Below, one piece after another: positions 8,249 through 16,848 of a DNA stretch of 64,000 nucleotides (its first letter is position 1; each line of letters opens with the position of its first letter). The notes beneath the pieces were generated by a model that did no database searches, was not told where the DNA came from, and worked only from the letters and a program-made list of their open reading frames with translations. The position numbers and the translations under genes were made by a program. The DNA is from Allobosea sp. (GTDB lineage Bacteria; Pseudomonadota; Alphaproteobacteria; Rhizobiales; Beijerinckiaceae), in assembly GCA_024231975.1 (NCBI GenBank), contig JAAEQB010000013.1:124001-188000 (forward strand). The letters run 5' to 3'.

Positions 8249-8287
8249 CTAACAAATCAAAGCTACAGAACGCAACCGGAGGGGACG

Positions 8288-8806
8288 ATGGACGCCAAGG
8301 CCTTCAGGCAATCCCTGGGCGAGTTCGCCACCGGCGTCGCGGTGATCACCGCGCAGGGCAGCGGCGAGGAGCTCATCGGCATGACCATGAGTTCGTTCAA
8401 CTCCGTTTCGATCGATCCGCCGCTCGTCCTGTTCAGCGTCGACAGGCGGGCGAACAGCCTGCCGGCCATGCTTGAGGCCAAGGGCTTCGCGGTCAATGTG
8501 CTGGCGCGCGAGCAGGAGCACATATCCAACCGTTTCGCCCGCGCGCTCGGCGACAAATGGTCCGAGACCAAGCGCAGCGTCGGTCACGCCCAGGCGCCGC
8601 TGATCACCGGGTCGCTCGCCCATTTCGAATGCGAGCCCTACGCCAATCACGATGGCGGCGACCACGTCATCTTCCTGGTCCGGGTGCTGCGCCACACCGT
8701 GCGCCCCGGCAATCCGGCGCCCCTGATCTTCTTCCGCGGCCGCTATCGCGACCTCGTCGACGAGACCCAGCGCGAGCCGTCCTGGCCGCTGCCCATCCAC
8801 TACTGA
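8288..8806 (+). CDS. Flavin reductase (HpaC-type), small component of a two-component monooxygenase
   Basis: A 172-residue flavin reductase-like domain protein. It should reduce FMN or FAD with NAD(P)H and hand it to the monooxygenase encoded next. Family features are FRQSLGEFATGVAVITA, the flavin-binding MTMSSFNSVSIDPPLVLFSV and the C-terminal GDHVIFLVRVLRH segment. The ATG at 8288 is preceded by GGAGGGG (8278-8284); an earlier in-frame start at 8234 would lie inside the operator region and is less likely. The monooxygenase gene starts 26 bp downstream. Control by the divergent MarR protein is likely. Confidence 0.93.
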   Translation: MDAKAFRQSLGEFATGVAVITAQGSGEELIGMTMSSFNSVSIDPPLVLFSVDRRANSLPAMLEAKGFAVNVLAREQEHISNRFARALGDKWSETKRSVGHAQAPLITGSLAHFECEPYANHDGGDHVIFLVRVLRHTVRPGNPAPLIFFRGRYRDLVDETQREPSWPLPIHY

Positions 8807-8832
8807 CAGCAAAAAGCAGCGAGGAGAGCCCC

Positions 8833-10296
8833 ATGACCAAGACCGGACAGCAGCATCTGGCCAGCATCCGCGACGACCGCTCGATCTACATCGACGGCGC
8901 CAAGGTCAAGGACGTCACCAGCCACCGCGCCTTCCGCAATGTCGCGCAATCGGTCGCCAGCCTGTTCGACTTCGCCGGCGACGCCTCGCGCCGCGATCTC
9001 ATGACCTTCGAGACCGAGACCGGCGGCCGCGCCAACCGGATCTGGCAGCTGCCAACCTCCTATGCCGACCTGGTCGAGCGCCGCCGGGCGCTGGAGGCCT
9101 GGACCGCGATCCATGGCGGCTTCCTCGGCCGCGCCCCCGACCATGTCGCCTCCTGCATCGCCGGCATGCGCATGGGCCTGCCGGTGTTCGAGGGCTACGA
9201 CCCCGCCCGCGCCGCGGCGCTCGAAGCCTATTACCGCTACGCCCGCGACAACGACCTCTACCTGACCTACGTGATCATCAACCCGCAGGCCGACCGCTCC
9301 AAGAACGCGGCCGAGCAGGCCGACCCGTTCCTGACCGCCGGCGTGGTCGACCGTGACGCCGAAGGCATCACCATCCGCGGCGCCAAGATGCTGGCGACCG
9401 GCGGCGTCGTCGCCAACGAGGTCTTCGTCACCACGATCCAGCCGATGCAGCCGGGCGAGGAGCGCTATGCCGTCTCCTTCGCCATCCCGATGAACACCAA
9501 GGGCCTGAAGATGCTCTCGCGCAAATCATACGAGGCGCAGGCGGGCTCGATCTTCGACAACCCGCTGGCCAGCCGCTACGACGAGAACGACGCTGTGCTG
9601 TTCTTCGACGACGTCAAGGTTCCGTGGGACCGCGTCTTCATCGATGGCAGCGTCGAGATGTGCCAGAAGCAGTTCCACGCGACCCCGGCGCATGTCTACC
9701 AGAACTACCAGGCGATGATCCGCCTCAAGGTGAAGCTGCAATTCCTGATGGGCATCGCCCATCGCACCACCCAGACCAACGGCATCACCCAGTTCCCGCA
9801 GGTGCGCGAGATCCTCGGCCAGCTCGCGGCCGAGGCCGCGATGGTCGATGCCTTCGTCAACGCGATGGAGGCCAAGGGCACGCAGGCCGGCCCCTACTTC
9901 GTGCCCGACCGGCACATGCTCTATTCGGCGCAGGTGCTGACCCAGCAGATGTATCCGAAGATCCTGAACTCGCTGCGCGAGCTCGCCGGCGGCGGCATGA
10001 TCATGCTGCCCTCCTCGATCGCCGATTTCGCCAATCCCGAGATCGCGGCGATGATCGAGAAGACCCAGCAGTCGCCGGCGGCGAACGCGCATGACCGGGT
10101 CAAGTTCTACAAGCTCGCCTGGGATGCGGTCGGCTCCGAGTTCGGCTCGCGCCATCACCAGTACGAGATGTTCTATGCCGGAGCGACCTTCGTGACGAAG
10201 GGCCACTCCTTCCGCACCTATGACTGGGGCAAGTCCGGCGGCATCGTGCAGTCGATGCTGGACTCCTACGACATCGACACCAAATCGGCCTCCTGA
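8833..10296 (+). CDS. HpaB-type flavin-dependent aromatic monooxygenase, large component
   Basis: A 487-residue protein of the 4-hydroxyphenylacetate 3-monooxygenase oxygenase family. These enzymes use reduced FAD from a separate reductase to hydroxylate phenols or heteroaromatics. Seen are the N-terminal SIRDDRSIYIDGAKVKDVTSHRAF block, the central ITIRGAKMLATGGVVANEVF and DNPLASRYDENDAVLFFDDVKVPWDRVF segments, and C-terminal helices. ATG at 8833 follows GAGGAGAG and matches the family start. It lies between its reductase and a cupin gene. No ring-cleavage genes for homoprotocatechuate are nearby, so true 4-hydroxyphenylacetate as substrate is doubtful and the symbol hpaB is not assigned. Confidence 0.93.
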   Translation: MTKTGQQHLASIRDDRSIYIDGAKVKDVTSHRAFRNVAQSVASLFDFAGDASRRDLMTFETETGGRANRIWQLPTSYADLVERRRALEAWTAIHGGFLGRAPDHVASCIAGMRMGLPVFEGYDPARAAALEAYYRYARDNDLYLTYVIINPQADRSKNAAEQADPFLTAGVVDRDAEGITIRGAKMLATGGVVANEVFVTTIQPMQPGEERYAVSFAIPMNTKGLKMLSRKSYEAQAGSIFDNPLASRYDENDAVLFFDDVKVPWDRVFIDGSVEMCQKQFHATPAHVYQNYQAMIRLKVKLQFLMGIAHRTTQTNGITQFPQVREILGQLAAEAAMVDAFVNAMEAKGTQAGPYFVPDRHMLYSAQVLTQQMYPKILNSLRELAGGGMIMLPSSIADFANPEIAAMIEKTQQSPAANAHDRVKFYKLAWDAVGSEFGSRHHQYEMFYAGATFVTKGHSFRTYDWGKSGGIVQSMLDSYDIDTKSAS

Positions 10297-10316
10297 GCCG
10301 GCGAAAGGATCCCGCC

Positions 10317-10697
10317 ATGCCCGTCAACAAGAGCCACGACGAATTCTACACCCTCGATATGTCCAAGGGCTGGGAGGTGCCGGCCGGCTATCCCGCCGGC
10401 ATCCAGCAGAAGATACTGTCGGGCGCCCTCGACGAGGTGAACAATCGCGGCACGCGCACCCGCCTGCTGCGCTTCCAGCCCGGCGTCTACACCACCGCGC
10501 CGTTCTCCCATGACTATTGGGAGGAGGTCTATCTGATGGAGGGCGACCTCACCGTCGGCAACGATGCCGACGGCAATGGCGGCGAGAGCTTCCCGCCGCA
10601 CACCTATGCGGTACGCCCGCCGCATGCCCCGCACGGGCCGTTCAAGTCGCAGAAGGGCTGCATCCTGCTCGAAATCCACTATTTCGACCCGGTCTGA
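10317..10697 (+). CDS. Small cupin-domain protein
   Basis: A 126-residue single cupin barrel. The motif SHDYWEEVYLMEGDLTVG and the second block PPHTYAVRPPHAPHGPFKSQKG carry the His/Glu residues that usually hold a metal. It resembles ChrR-like or dioxygenase-type cupins. It sits 20 bp after the monooxygenase and 3 bp before an amidase, all in one direction, so it belongs to the same catabolic operon. It could act on the hydroxylated product as an isomerase, dioxygenase or lyase; nothing in the sequence decides which. Confidence 0.85.
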   Translation: MPVNKSHDEFYTLDMSKGWEVPAGYPAGIQQKILSGALDEVNNRGTRTRLLRFQPGVYTTAPFSHDYWEEVYLMEGDLTVGNDADGNGGESFPPHTYAVRPPHAPHGPFKSQKGCILLEIHYFDPV

Positions 10698-10700
10698 CCG

Positions 10701-12044
10701 ATGATGCCGACCCTCGCCAGCCTCGCCGACGATCTCGCTTCGGGACGGACGCGCTCGCTCACCCTCGTGCGCGACGCGCTCGAGCGGATCGAGGCCCCGG
10801 ATGGCGAGGGCCCGCTCGCCTTCGTCAAGGTCCATCGCGAAGCCGCGCTCGCCGCGGCCGAGGCGATGGACACATTGCGGGCGGCCGGGCTCAGCCCCTC
10901 TCCCTTCGCCGGCATCCCGATCTCGGTGAAGGACCTGTTCGACCTTGCCGGCGAGCCGACGCCGGCAGGCTCGGTGGTCCTCGCCGACGCAGCGCCGACC
11001 GAGCATGACGCCCCTGCGATCGCGCGCCTGCGCCGTGCCGGCTTCGTCGTCATGGGCCGCACCAATATGAGCGAGTTCGCCTTTTCCGGGCTCGGCCTCA
11101 ACCCGCATCACGGCACGCCGGCCTCGCCCTATGACCGCGCGACCCGCCGCATCCCCGGCGGCTCCTCCTCGGGCGCCGCGGTCTCGGTGGCGGACGGGAT
11201 GGCGGCGGCCGGCATCGGCTCCGACACCGGCGGCTCCTGCCGCATCCCCGCCGCGCTTTGCGGCATCACCGGTTACAAGCCGACGGCATCAAGCGTACCG
11301 CTCGATGGCGCCTTTCCGCTCTCGCAGAGCCTCGACTCGATCGGCCCGCTCGCCAGGAGCGTCGCCTGCTGCCGCGCCCTGCACGAGATCATGAGCGGAG
11401 CCGAATTGCCGAAGCAGGCGATCGGCCTTGCCGGCCTGCGCATCGCCGTGCCGCAGACGGTGGCGCTCGACGGGCTCGATGCCCATGTCGCGACCGACTT
11501 CGCCCGGGCGCTCACCACCCTGTCCAGGGCCGGCGCGCAGATCGTCGAGCTGCCTTTCGCGCGCTTTGGCGAGGTCGCCCGGATCAACGCCAAGGGCGGC
11601 TTCGCCGCGGCCGAATCCTATGCGCATCACCGCGCACTGATCGCGGCGAAGGGCGAAGGCTACGATCCGCGCGTGCGCCTGCGCATCCTGCGCGGCGCCA
11701 ACCAGGACTGCGCCGACTATATCGAGCTGCTACGCGCCCGCGCCGCCTTCGTCGCCGCCCTGCGCGAGGAGGTCACGGCCTTCGATATGCTGGCGCTGCC
11801 GGCGGTTCCAACGATCGCGCCAACCATCGCCGAATGCGATGCCGACGACGAGGCCTTCACCCGCCTCAACCTGCTGATGCTGCGCAATCCGACCCTGATC
11901 AACATGATGGACGGCTGCGCGATCTCGCTGCCGATGCATCGCGAAGGCGAGGCACCGACCGGGCTGATGCTGGCACGGGCCGGCGGCGAGGATGCCGCCC
12001 TGTTCGCGATCGCGGCGGCGGCCGAGGCGGCGCTCGCGGGCTGA
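10701..12044 (+). CDS. Amidase (amidase-signature/GatA family)
   Basis: A 447-residue amidase-signature enzyme. The Ser-cisSer-Lys triad is visible as Lys 77 (SVKDLFDLAG), the GGSSSG loop at 153-158, and the nucleophile Ser 179 in GSDTGGSCRIPAALCG. It hydrolyses a C-N amide bond; no gatB or gatC gene is nearby, so tRNA amidotransferase function is unlikely. It is the last gene of the MarR-side operon and converges on the GntR-type gene with a 12-bp gap. In this setting it probably opens or deaminates an amide formed after hydroxylation (inferred). Confidence 0.93.
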   Translation: MMPTLASLADDLASGRTRSLTLVRDALERIEAPDGEGPLAFVKVHREAALAAAEAMDTLRAAGLSPSPFAGIPISVKDLFDLAGEPTPAGSVVLADAAPTEHDAPAIARLRRAGFVVMGRTNMSEFAFSGLGLNPHHGTPASPYDRATRRIPGGSSSGAAVSVADGMAAAGIGSDTGGSCRIPAALCGITGYKPTASSVPLDGAFPLSQSLDSIGPLARSVACCRALHEIMSGAELPKQAIGLAGLRIAVPQTVALDGLDAHVATDFARALTTLSRAGAQIVELPFARFGEVARINAKGGFAAAESYAHHRALIAAKGEGYDPRVRLRILRGANQDCADYIELLRARAAFVAALREEVTAFDMLALPAVPTIAPTIAECDADDEAFTRLNLLMLRNPTLINMMDGCAISLPMHREGEAPTGLMLARAGGEDAALFAIAAAAEAALAG

Positions 12045-12056
12045 ACCGGCGAGAGC

Positions 12057-12758
12057 TCAGCCCTGCCGGGTGATGTTGGCGCGGAAGGATTCGATATGCG
12101 CCCGCATCGCCCGCTCGGCTTCGTCCGGGTCCTGCCGGGCGATGCCGTCGACGATCGCCGAATGCTCGTCGCAGATGCGCGAATGCTGCTCATTGGTGCT
12201 GAGCGAGATGAACCACATCCGTGCCGAGCGCTCGTGCAGGTTCCGCAGCAGGTCGCTCATCACCGGGTTGCGGGCCGAGCTGGCGATGATCGCGTGGAAC
12301 TCCTGGTCGAGATCGGCGATCGTCTCGATCTCGCGCGCCTGCGCCGCCTTGCGCATCGCCTCGAGATTGCGCCTGAGCTGGGCCGGCACCTCCGGGCTCG
12401 CCCGTTCGGCCGCGACGCGCACGCAGTAGGTCTCGTTGACGATGCGCGCATCGATGATGTTGAGGATCTCGTCGAGGCTGACCGGCTTCACGATCGTGCC
12501 CTTGCGCGGCATCACCTCGACCAACCCGTCATTGAGCAGGCGGTCAATCGCCTGGCGGATCGGCGTGCGGCCGATGTCGAGCTGCGTGCTCAAGGCCGGC
12601 TCGCTCAGGATCTCGCCCGGCCGCAGCCCGGTGGTGATGATCAGGCGCTTGATCGCATGATAGGCTTGGTCGCGCAGCGAGACATGCCGCTGCGCGTCCT
12701 TGGGCGTTTCCAGAAGCGTCACGTTACGTCGCACCGCGCGGTTTGAGGTTGCCGCCAT
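12057..12758 (-). CDS. GntR-family regulator, FadR (FCD) subfamily
   Basis: A 233-residue regulator with an N-terminal winged helix (SLRDQAYHAIKRLIITTGLRPGEILSEPALSTQLDIGRTPIRQAIDRLLNDGLV) and a C-terminal all-helical FCD sensor domain (ARIVNETYCVRVAAER, DLDQEFHAIIASSARNPVMSDLLRNLH, HSAIVDGIARQDPDEAERAMRAHIESF). The start at 12758 (MAATSNRAVRR) avoids overlap with the upstream gene; it lies 22 bp downstream of the DUF2848 gene, so both are probably one operon. FCD regulators sense small carboxylates, often through a bound metal. It is the best candidate to bind the 42-bp palindrome at 13538-13579. Confidence 0.93.
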   Translation of the reverse strand: MAATSNRAVRRNVTLLETPKDAQRHVSLRDQAYHAIKRLIITTGLRPGEILSEPALSTQLDIGRTPIRQAIDRLLNDGLVEVMPRKGTIVKPVSLDEILNIIDARIVNETYCVRVAAERASPEVPAQLRRNLEAMRKAAQAREIETIADLDQEFHAIIASSARNPVMSDLLRNLHERSARMWFISLSTNEQHSRICDEHSAIVDGIARQDPDEAERAMRAHIESFRANITRQG

Positions 12759-12780
12759 CGTCCTTCCGGAGGCCGCCGCG

Positions 12781-13467
12781 TCAACCCCGGATCGGCAGAA
12801 TCTTAAGGTCGTAGCCGAAGCTGATGCTGCGGCGCAGGACCGGATCCTCCAGCTCGCCTTCGAAGCGGCTGGCCATCTGGATGCCGCCGATCGCCGGCAT
12901 GGTGCCGCCGAAGATCGCCGTTCCCTCCGGCAGCGTGGCCTTTCCGTTGAAGCCACGGATCAGGTCCTCCGGCGCGAGCAGGCCCGAGATCGGCCCCTCC
13001 TGGTAGAGCCGGCGCTCGCCGTCGATCACCGCGAAGCTGCGCAGGATCAGCTCATCCCAATGGCCGGCGACCTCCTCATAGGGCCAGACGCTCGCGGCGA
13101 CCGGCTTGTCGCAGACCTGCTTGGAAACGCTGATGCCATAGGTCTCGACCTGGCGGTCGGTATGGTCGGAGCCGACACCGACATAGGTTCGCCCGCCGCA
13201 GGCGAACAGAACGGCCTCGACCTCGCCGCTGCTGTTGGCGCCGACATCCTCGATGACCGGATCGGTGGTCAGCCTCGAAGCGGCGACGCGGTAATAGACC
13301 GGCGTCGAGGTCGGCCGCTTCACGCCGAGCGCCTCCAGCTCGGCCATGTGGTGCTCCATCGCTGCCTTGTCGCGCCCGGCCCAGCCGCCGATCACCAGTT
13401 CGTCGATCACGGCGGTCAGCGGGCCGGAGCCGGTCCGGCTCTCCACCGTCAGTGCCAGGGTCTTCAT
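12781..13467 (-). CDS. DUF2848 family protein
   Basis: A 228-residue cytoplasmic protein recognised by the family-type block YVGVGSDHTDRQVETYGISVSKQVCDKPVAASVWPY and by the C-terminal GTAIFGGTMPAIGG. DUF2848 has no settled function to my knowledge; its late GGT-containing block recalls the fumarylacetoacetate-hydrolase fold, which would fit a C-C hydrolase or decarboxylase, but this is a weak inference. It is transcribed away from the ABC importer, with a long palindrome between them, and is followed by the GntR-type regulator. Catalysis on an intermediate of the same pathway is likely from context. Confidence 0.8.
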   Translation of the reverse strand: MKTLALTVESRTGSGPLTAVIDELVIGGWAGRDKAAMEHHMAELEALGVKRPTSTPVYYRVAASRLTTDPVIEDVGANSSGEVEAVLFACGGRTYVGVGSDHTDRQVETYGISVSKQVCDKPVAASVWPYEEVAGHWDELILRSFAVIDGERRLYQEGPISGLLAPEDLIRGFNGKATLPEGTAIFGGTMPAIGGIQMASRFEGELEDPVLRRSISFGYDLKILPIRG

Positions 13468-13537
13468 CGCCTCTTGCCTTCCCGAAATCGCGCTGCCCGT
13501 CCGGCGGGCAGCCTGCTCAAAAAAACTTCGCGGCCCC

Positions 13538-13579
13538 TCTATAAAAATCCTTGTGAAGTTTCACAAGGATTTTTATAGA
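13538..13579. promoter_or_regulatory. 42-bp near-perfect palindrome between divergent genes
   Basis: Arms 13538-13557 and 13560-13579 are exact reverse complements, with only GT at the centre unpaired. The core reads CCTTGTGAAGTTTCACAAGG with AT-rich outer arms. It lies 70 bp before the DUF2848 start and 78 bp before the importer's binding-protein start, where it could control both promoters. The encoded GntR/FadR-type protein is the likely ligand. A leader-RNA hairpin is the alternative. Confidence 0.85.
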
Positions 13580-13657
13580 AGTCTCCAAGCGCCGCAGTTG
13601 CGCAGGGACGGCGTCGGCACCCGCACAGGAGGCCGATCGGAAACGGAGAGGGAAAAG

Positions 13658-14950
13658 ATGATCAGATCAGCTTGGATGGCCGCTCTGGCGGTCTCGTTCG
13701 GCGCGCTCGCGAGCTCGGCGCTCGCGCAGGAGAAGCCGACGTCGCTCGGCTTGGGCGTGCTGACCTTCACCTCGGGCCCAGCCGCCGCTTATGGCATGCC
13801 CGGCAAGAACGCCGCCGAGCTGATGATCGACATGCTCAACGCCCGCGGCGGCATCGGCGGCGTGCCGTTGAAGGCGACCTATGTCGACGAGGCGCAGGGC
13901 ACGCAGGGCGTCATCGCCGAATATCGCCGCCTCGCCGAGGACAAGGGCAACCAGGTGATGGTCGCGGCGCTGTCGAGCGCCAACTGCCTGGCGCTGGCCC
14001 CGCTCGCCGAGCAGATGCAGGCCCCGACGATCGGCTGGAACTGCGACACGCACCAGCTCCTGCTCGACGGCAAGAGCAAGTATTATTTTCGTCCGAACGG
14101 CAACACCATCCCGGAATTCGTCGCCTATGCGCTCTATCTGCTGCAGCGCAAGCCGGACGTGAAGCGGATCGCCATCGTCAATCCCGACTACGCCTTCGGC
14201 CATGACGCGGCGCTGATCTTCAAGACCGCGATGAAGGCGCTGAAGCCGGATGTCGAGGTCGTGGCGGAGCTGTTCCCCAAGCTCGGCTCGGCCAATTTCC
14301 AGACCGAGATCTCGAAGCTTTCCGCCTCGCGGCCGGATGTGGTCTTCTCCAATCTCTGGGGCGCCGATCTTGAGAACTTCGTGCGCCAGGCCCAGCCGCG
14401 CGGGCTGTTCACCTCGAGCCAGGTCGTGCTGGCGCTGGGCGAAACCGTGCTGCAGCGCGCCAACCTGCCCGAGGGTGTGATCGTCGGCGTGCTCGGCGAC
14501 GGCTGGTGGATGTCGCCCGACGCCAAGGCCAATCCCGTGACCAAGGCCTTCGTCGAGGCCTATGAGAAGCGCTACGGCGAATACCCGGTCTTCCCCGCGA
14601 TCAAGATGGCCAACGCCATCATCTACATGAAGGCCGCCTATGAGGCCGCGCTGAAGAAAAGCGAAGGCAAATGGCCGAGCCGCGACGAGCTCGCCGATGC
14701 CATGCGCGGCAGTACGGTCAAGACGCTGACCGGCACCACCGTGACCCGCAAGGACAATGACGGCCTCGTCGACCAGGTCGTCGGCGTCACCGCCAAGTCG
14801 CCCGACTACAAGTTCCCCGTGATCGGCGGCATGGTCCGCTACAAGGGCGACACGCTGATGCCGCCCCAGGGCGAAGACGCGATCAAGTGGGTGGGCACGC
14901 TGACCCCGGCCTTCCTCGCCGCCCAGCCCAAGCCCGGCAGCTACCAGTAA
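13658..14950 (+). CDS. ABC importer substrate-binding protein, branched-chain amino acid/amide type
   Basis: A 430-residue periplasmic binding protein of the Leu/Ile/Val (HAAT) family. The signal peptide is MIRSAWMAALAVSFGALASSALA-QE. Family blocks include LGVLTFTSGPAAAYGMPGKNAAELMIDMLNARGGIGGVPL and KRIAIVNPDYAFGHDAALIFKTAM. The ATG at 13658 follows GGAGAGGGA and begins the signal peptide; more upstream in-frame starts would run through the palindrome. It is the first gene of a five-gene importer operon. In this family ligands range from amino acids to urea, amides and aromatic acids, which fits a pathway with an amidase and a monooxygenase. Confidence 0.93.
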   Translation: MIRSAWMAALAVSFGALASSALAQEKPTSLGLGVLTFTSGPAAAYGMPGKNAAELMIDMLNARGGIGGVPLKATYVDEAQGTQGVIAEYRRLAEDKGNQVMVAALSSANCLALAPLAEQMQAPTIGWNCDTHQLLLDGKSKYYFRPNGNTIPEFVAYALYLLQRKPDVKRIAIVNPDYAFGHDAALIFKTAMKALKPDVEVVAELFPKLGSANFQTEISKLSASRPDVVFSNLWGADLENFVRQAQPRGLFTSSQVVLALGETVLQRANLPEGVIVGVLGDGWWMSPDAKANPVTKAFVEAYEKRYGEYPVFPAIKMANAIIYMKAAYEAALKKSEGKWPSRDELADAMRGSTVKTLTGTTVTRKDNDGLVDQVVGVTAKSPDYKFPVIGGMVRYKGDTLMPPQGEDAIKWVGTLTPAFLAAQPKPGSYQ

Positions 14951-14958
14951 GCGCATCA

Positions 14959-14993
14959 GCGGGAGAGCCCTTTCGGCCCTCCCGCCCCTTTTT
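14959..14993 (+). terminator. Stem-loop with T-tract between binding-protein and permease genes
   Basis: Arms GCGGGAGAGCC (14959-14969) and GGCCCTCCCGC (14975-14985) pair with one mismatch around a CTTTC loop, followed by CCCTTTTT. Its place just after the binding-protein gene and inside the operon suggests partial termination or 3'-end protection, giving more binding protein than membrane subunits. Confidence 0.75.
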
Positions 14994-15019
14994 CTCATCA
15001 TCAATCCCAGGTGCCGCTC

Positions 15020-15919
15020 ATGCTCGACACCCTGATTCCGCTCGCCGTCGACGGCCTTGCCAGCGCGGCGCTGATCTTCTTCGTCGCCGTCGGGCTGACT
15101 CTCGTCTTCAGCGTGCTGCGCGTGCTCAACGTCGCGCATGGCAGCTTCTACGCGATCGGCGCCTATGTCGCCGCTTCGATCGGGCTGTGGATCGCCGGCG
15201 CGAGCCTGAATCCCTGGCTCTCCTTCCCGGCCCTGGTGTTCAGCGCCGCGATCGTCGCCGCCCTGTTCGGCCCGCTGGTCGAGCGCTGCCTGATGCGCTG
15301 GACCTATGGCAAGTCGGAAGCGATCCAGATCCTCGTCACCTTCGGCCTGTTCCTGATCCTGGAGGACCTGCAGCGCATCGTCTTCGGCGTGCGCTCTCTC
15401 GCCGAGGACACGCCGATGCAGCTGCTCGGCTCGACCGAGATCGGCGGCGTCGTCTACCTCAACTACCAGCTGCTGCTGATCGCGCTCGCCGTCATCGTGG
15501 TTCTCGGCCTGCGCATCCTGCTGACGAAGACCCGGATCGGCCGGCTCGTCACCGCCGTCGTTGCCGATCGCGAGATGGCGCAGAGCATCGGCATCAACAC
15601 CAACCGCGTCTTCATCCTCTCCTTCACGCTCGGCGTCTTCCTGGCGGCGCTGGGCGGGGCGCTGGCGACGCCGACCGCGGGCGCCGCCCCCGGCCTCGGC
15701 GCCGAGACCATGGTGCTCGCCTTCGCCGTCGCAGCCATTGGCGGGCTCGGCCAGATCGAGGGCGCGGCACTGGCGGCGATCATCGTCGGCCTCGCCCGCG
15801 TGCTCGCCATCTATTTCGCGCCGTCGCTCGATGCGGTCGCCCCCTACATCGTCATGCTCGTCGTGCTGCTGGTCCGCCCCTACGGGCTGTTCGGCCAGGC
15901 GGCGACCCGGAGGATCTGA
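15020..15919 (+). CDS. Branched-chain-amino-acid-type ABC permease, LivH-like
   Basis: A 299-residue inner-membrane permease with eight or more hydrophobic segments. Family blocks are the N-terminal GLTLVFSVLRVLNVAHGSFYAIGAYVAA and the late AIGGLGQIEGAALAAIIVGLARV. ATG at 15020 is preferred over a GTG three codons earlier because MLDTLIPLAVDGL is the usual beginning. It pairs with the LivM-like permease that begins 5 bp after its stop. No ribosome binding site stands out, perhaps because of the hairpin upstream. Confidence 0.93.
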   Translation: MLDTLIPLAVDGLASAALIFFVAVGLTLVFSVLRVLNVAHGSFYAIGAYVAASIGLWIAGASLNPWLSFPALVFSAAIVAALFGPLVERCLMRWTYGKSEAIQILVTFGLFLILEDLQRIVFGVRSLAEDTPMQLLGSTEIGGVVYLNYQLLLIALAVIVVLGLRILLTKTRIGRLVTAVVADREMAQSIGINTNRVFILSFTLGVFLAALGGALATPTAGAAPGLGAETMVLAFAVAAIGGLGQIEGAALAAIIVGLARVLAIYFAPSLDAVAPYIVMLVVLLVRPYGLFGQAATRRI

Positions 15920-15924
15920 CCGCC

Positions 15925-16848
15925 ATGCGCGCCGCTCTCTTCCTCATCGCGCTGGCCGCGCTGGCGCTCGCGCCGATCGCCGCGCCCTGGCTGCAATTCG
16001 TGCTGACCCTCGCCGTCGCCAAGGGCTTCGCCGCGCTCGGCGTTGCCGTGCTCTTGCGCGGCGGGCTGATCTCGATCGGCCATGCCATGTTCTACGCCGT
16101 CAGCGCCTATGCCATCGCCTTCCTGGCGCGGGCCGGCCTCAACGAGTTCGTGGTGCTGCTCCTGCTCGGCACGCTCGCCTCGGCGCTGGCCGGCCTCCTC
16201 GTCGGCGCCTTCCTGGTGCGCTACCGCGCGATCTTCTTCGCCATGCTCAACCTCGCCATGTCGATGGTGCTCTACGCGCTGCTCTCCAAGCTCTACGGCA
16301 TCACCGGCGGCACGGACGGGCTGCGTCTCGCAGTGCCGCGCTTCTTCGGCCTGGCGCTCGACAAGGCGAGCTTCGACACCGCGCTCTATTATGCCGGCCT
16401 CGTGCTGATGCTGGGCGTCGGCTACGGCGTGCAGCGCTACCTTGCGAGCCCGCTCGGCCATGCGCTCGCCGCCGTGCACACCAACGAGCTCCGGCTCGAA
16501 TATCTCGGCGTTCCCGTCCGGGTCGTGCTCCTGATCGCCTATACCGTCTCGGCCGCGCTCGCCGGCATCGGCGGGGCGATCGCGGCGATGGCGATCGGCC
16601 ATATCCTGCCCGAATTCGCCTTCTGGACCGCGTCCGGCCATCTCGTCCTGGTCGCGGTGCTCGGCGGCATCGGCGGCGTCGCCGGCCCCTTCATCGGCTC
16701 GCTCTTCCTCGAAGTGCTGCACACCCTGGCGGTCGGCGTCACCGATGCCTGGAACCTGATCATCGGTGTCGCGCTGATCGGCGTCATCTTCTTCCTGCCG
16801 AGCGGGCTCTACGGCCTGATCCGGCGCCGCAGCGGAGAACCGGCATGA
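15925..16848 (+). CDS. Branched-chain-amino-acid-type ABC permease, LivM-like
   Basis: A 307-residue hydrophobic permease. Typical blocks are ISIGHAMFYAVSAYAIAFLARAG, YGITGGTDGLRLAVPRF, ALAAVHTNELRLEYLGVPVRVVLLIAYTVSAALAGIGGAIAA and VLGGIGGVAGPFIGSLFLEVLH. It starts at ATG 15925, five bases after the LivH-like stop, and its stop overlaps the ATG of the next ATPase gene (ATGA at 16845-16848). It forms the second half of the membrane channel. Confidence 0.94.
   Translation: MRAALFLIALAALALAPIAAPWLQFVLTLAVAKGFAALGVAVLLRGGLISIGHAMFYAVSAYAIAFLARAGLNEFVVLLLLGTLASALAGLLVGAFLVRYRAIFFAMLNLAMSMVLYALLSKLYGITGGTDGLRLAVPRFFGLALDKASFDTALYYAGLVLMLGVGYGVQRYLASPLGHALAAVHTNELRLEYLGVPVRVVLLIAYTVSAALAGIGGAIAAMAIGHILPEFAFWTASGHLVLVAVLGGIGGVAGPFIGSLFLEVLHTLAVGVTDAWNLIIGVALIGVIFFLPSGLYGLIRRRSGEPA

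Noticed and set aside
8833..10296. Naming the oxygenase hpaB with a 4-hydroxyphenylacetate role
   Set aside because: None of the homoprotocatechuate ring-cleavage genes are in the window, and the neighbours (amidase, DUF2848, HAAT importer) point elsewhere.
13538..13579. CRP-type site inside the palindrome (TGTGA...TCACA)
   Set aside because: The two half-sites are 4 bases apart, not the 6 needed for CRP, and the symmetry extends much further.
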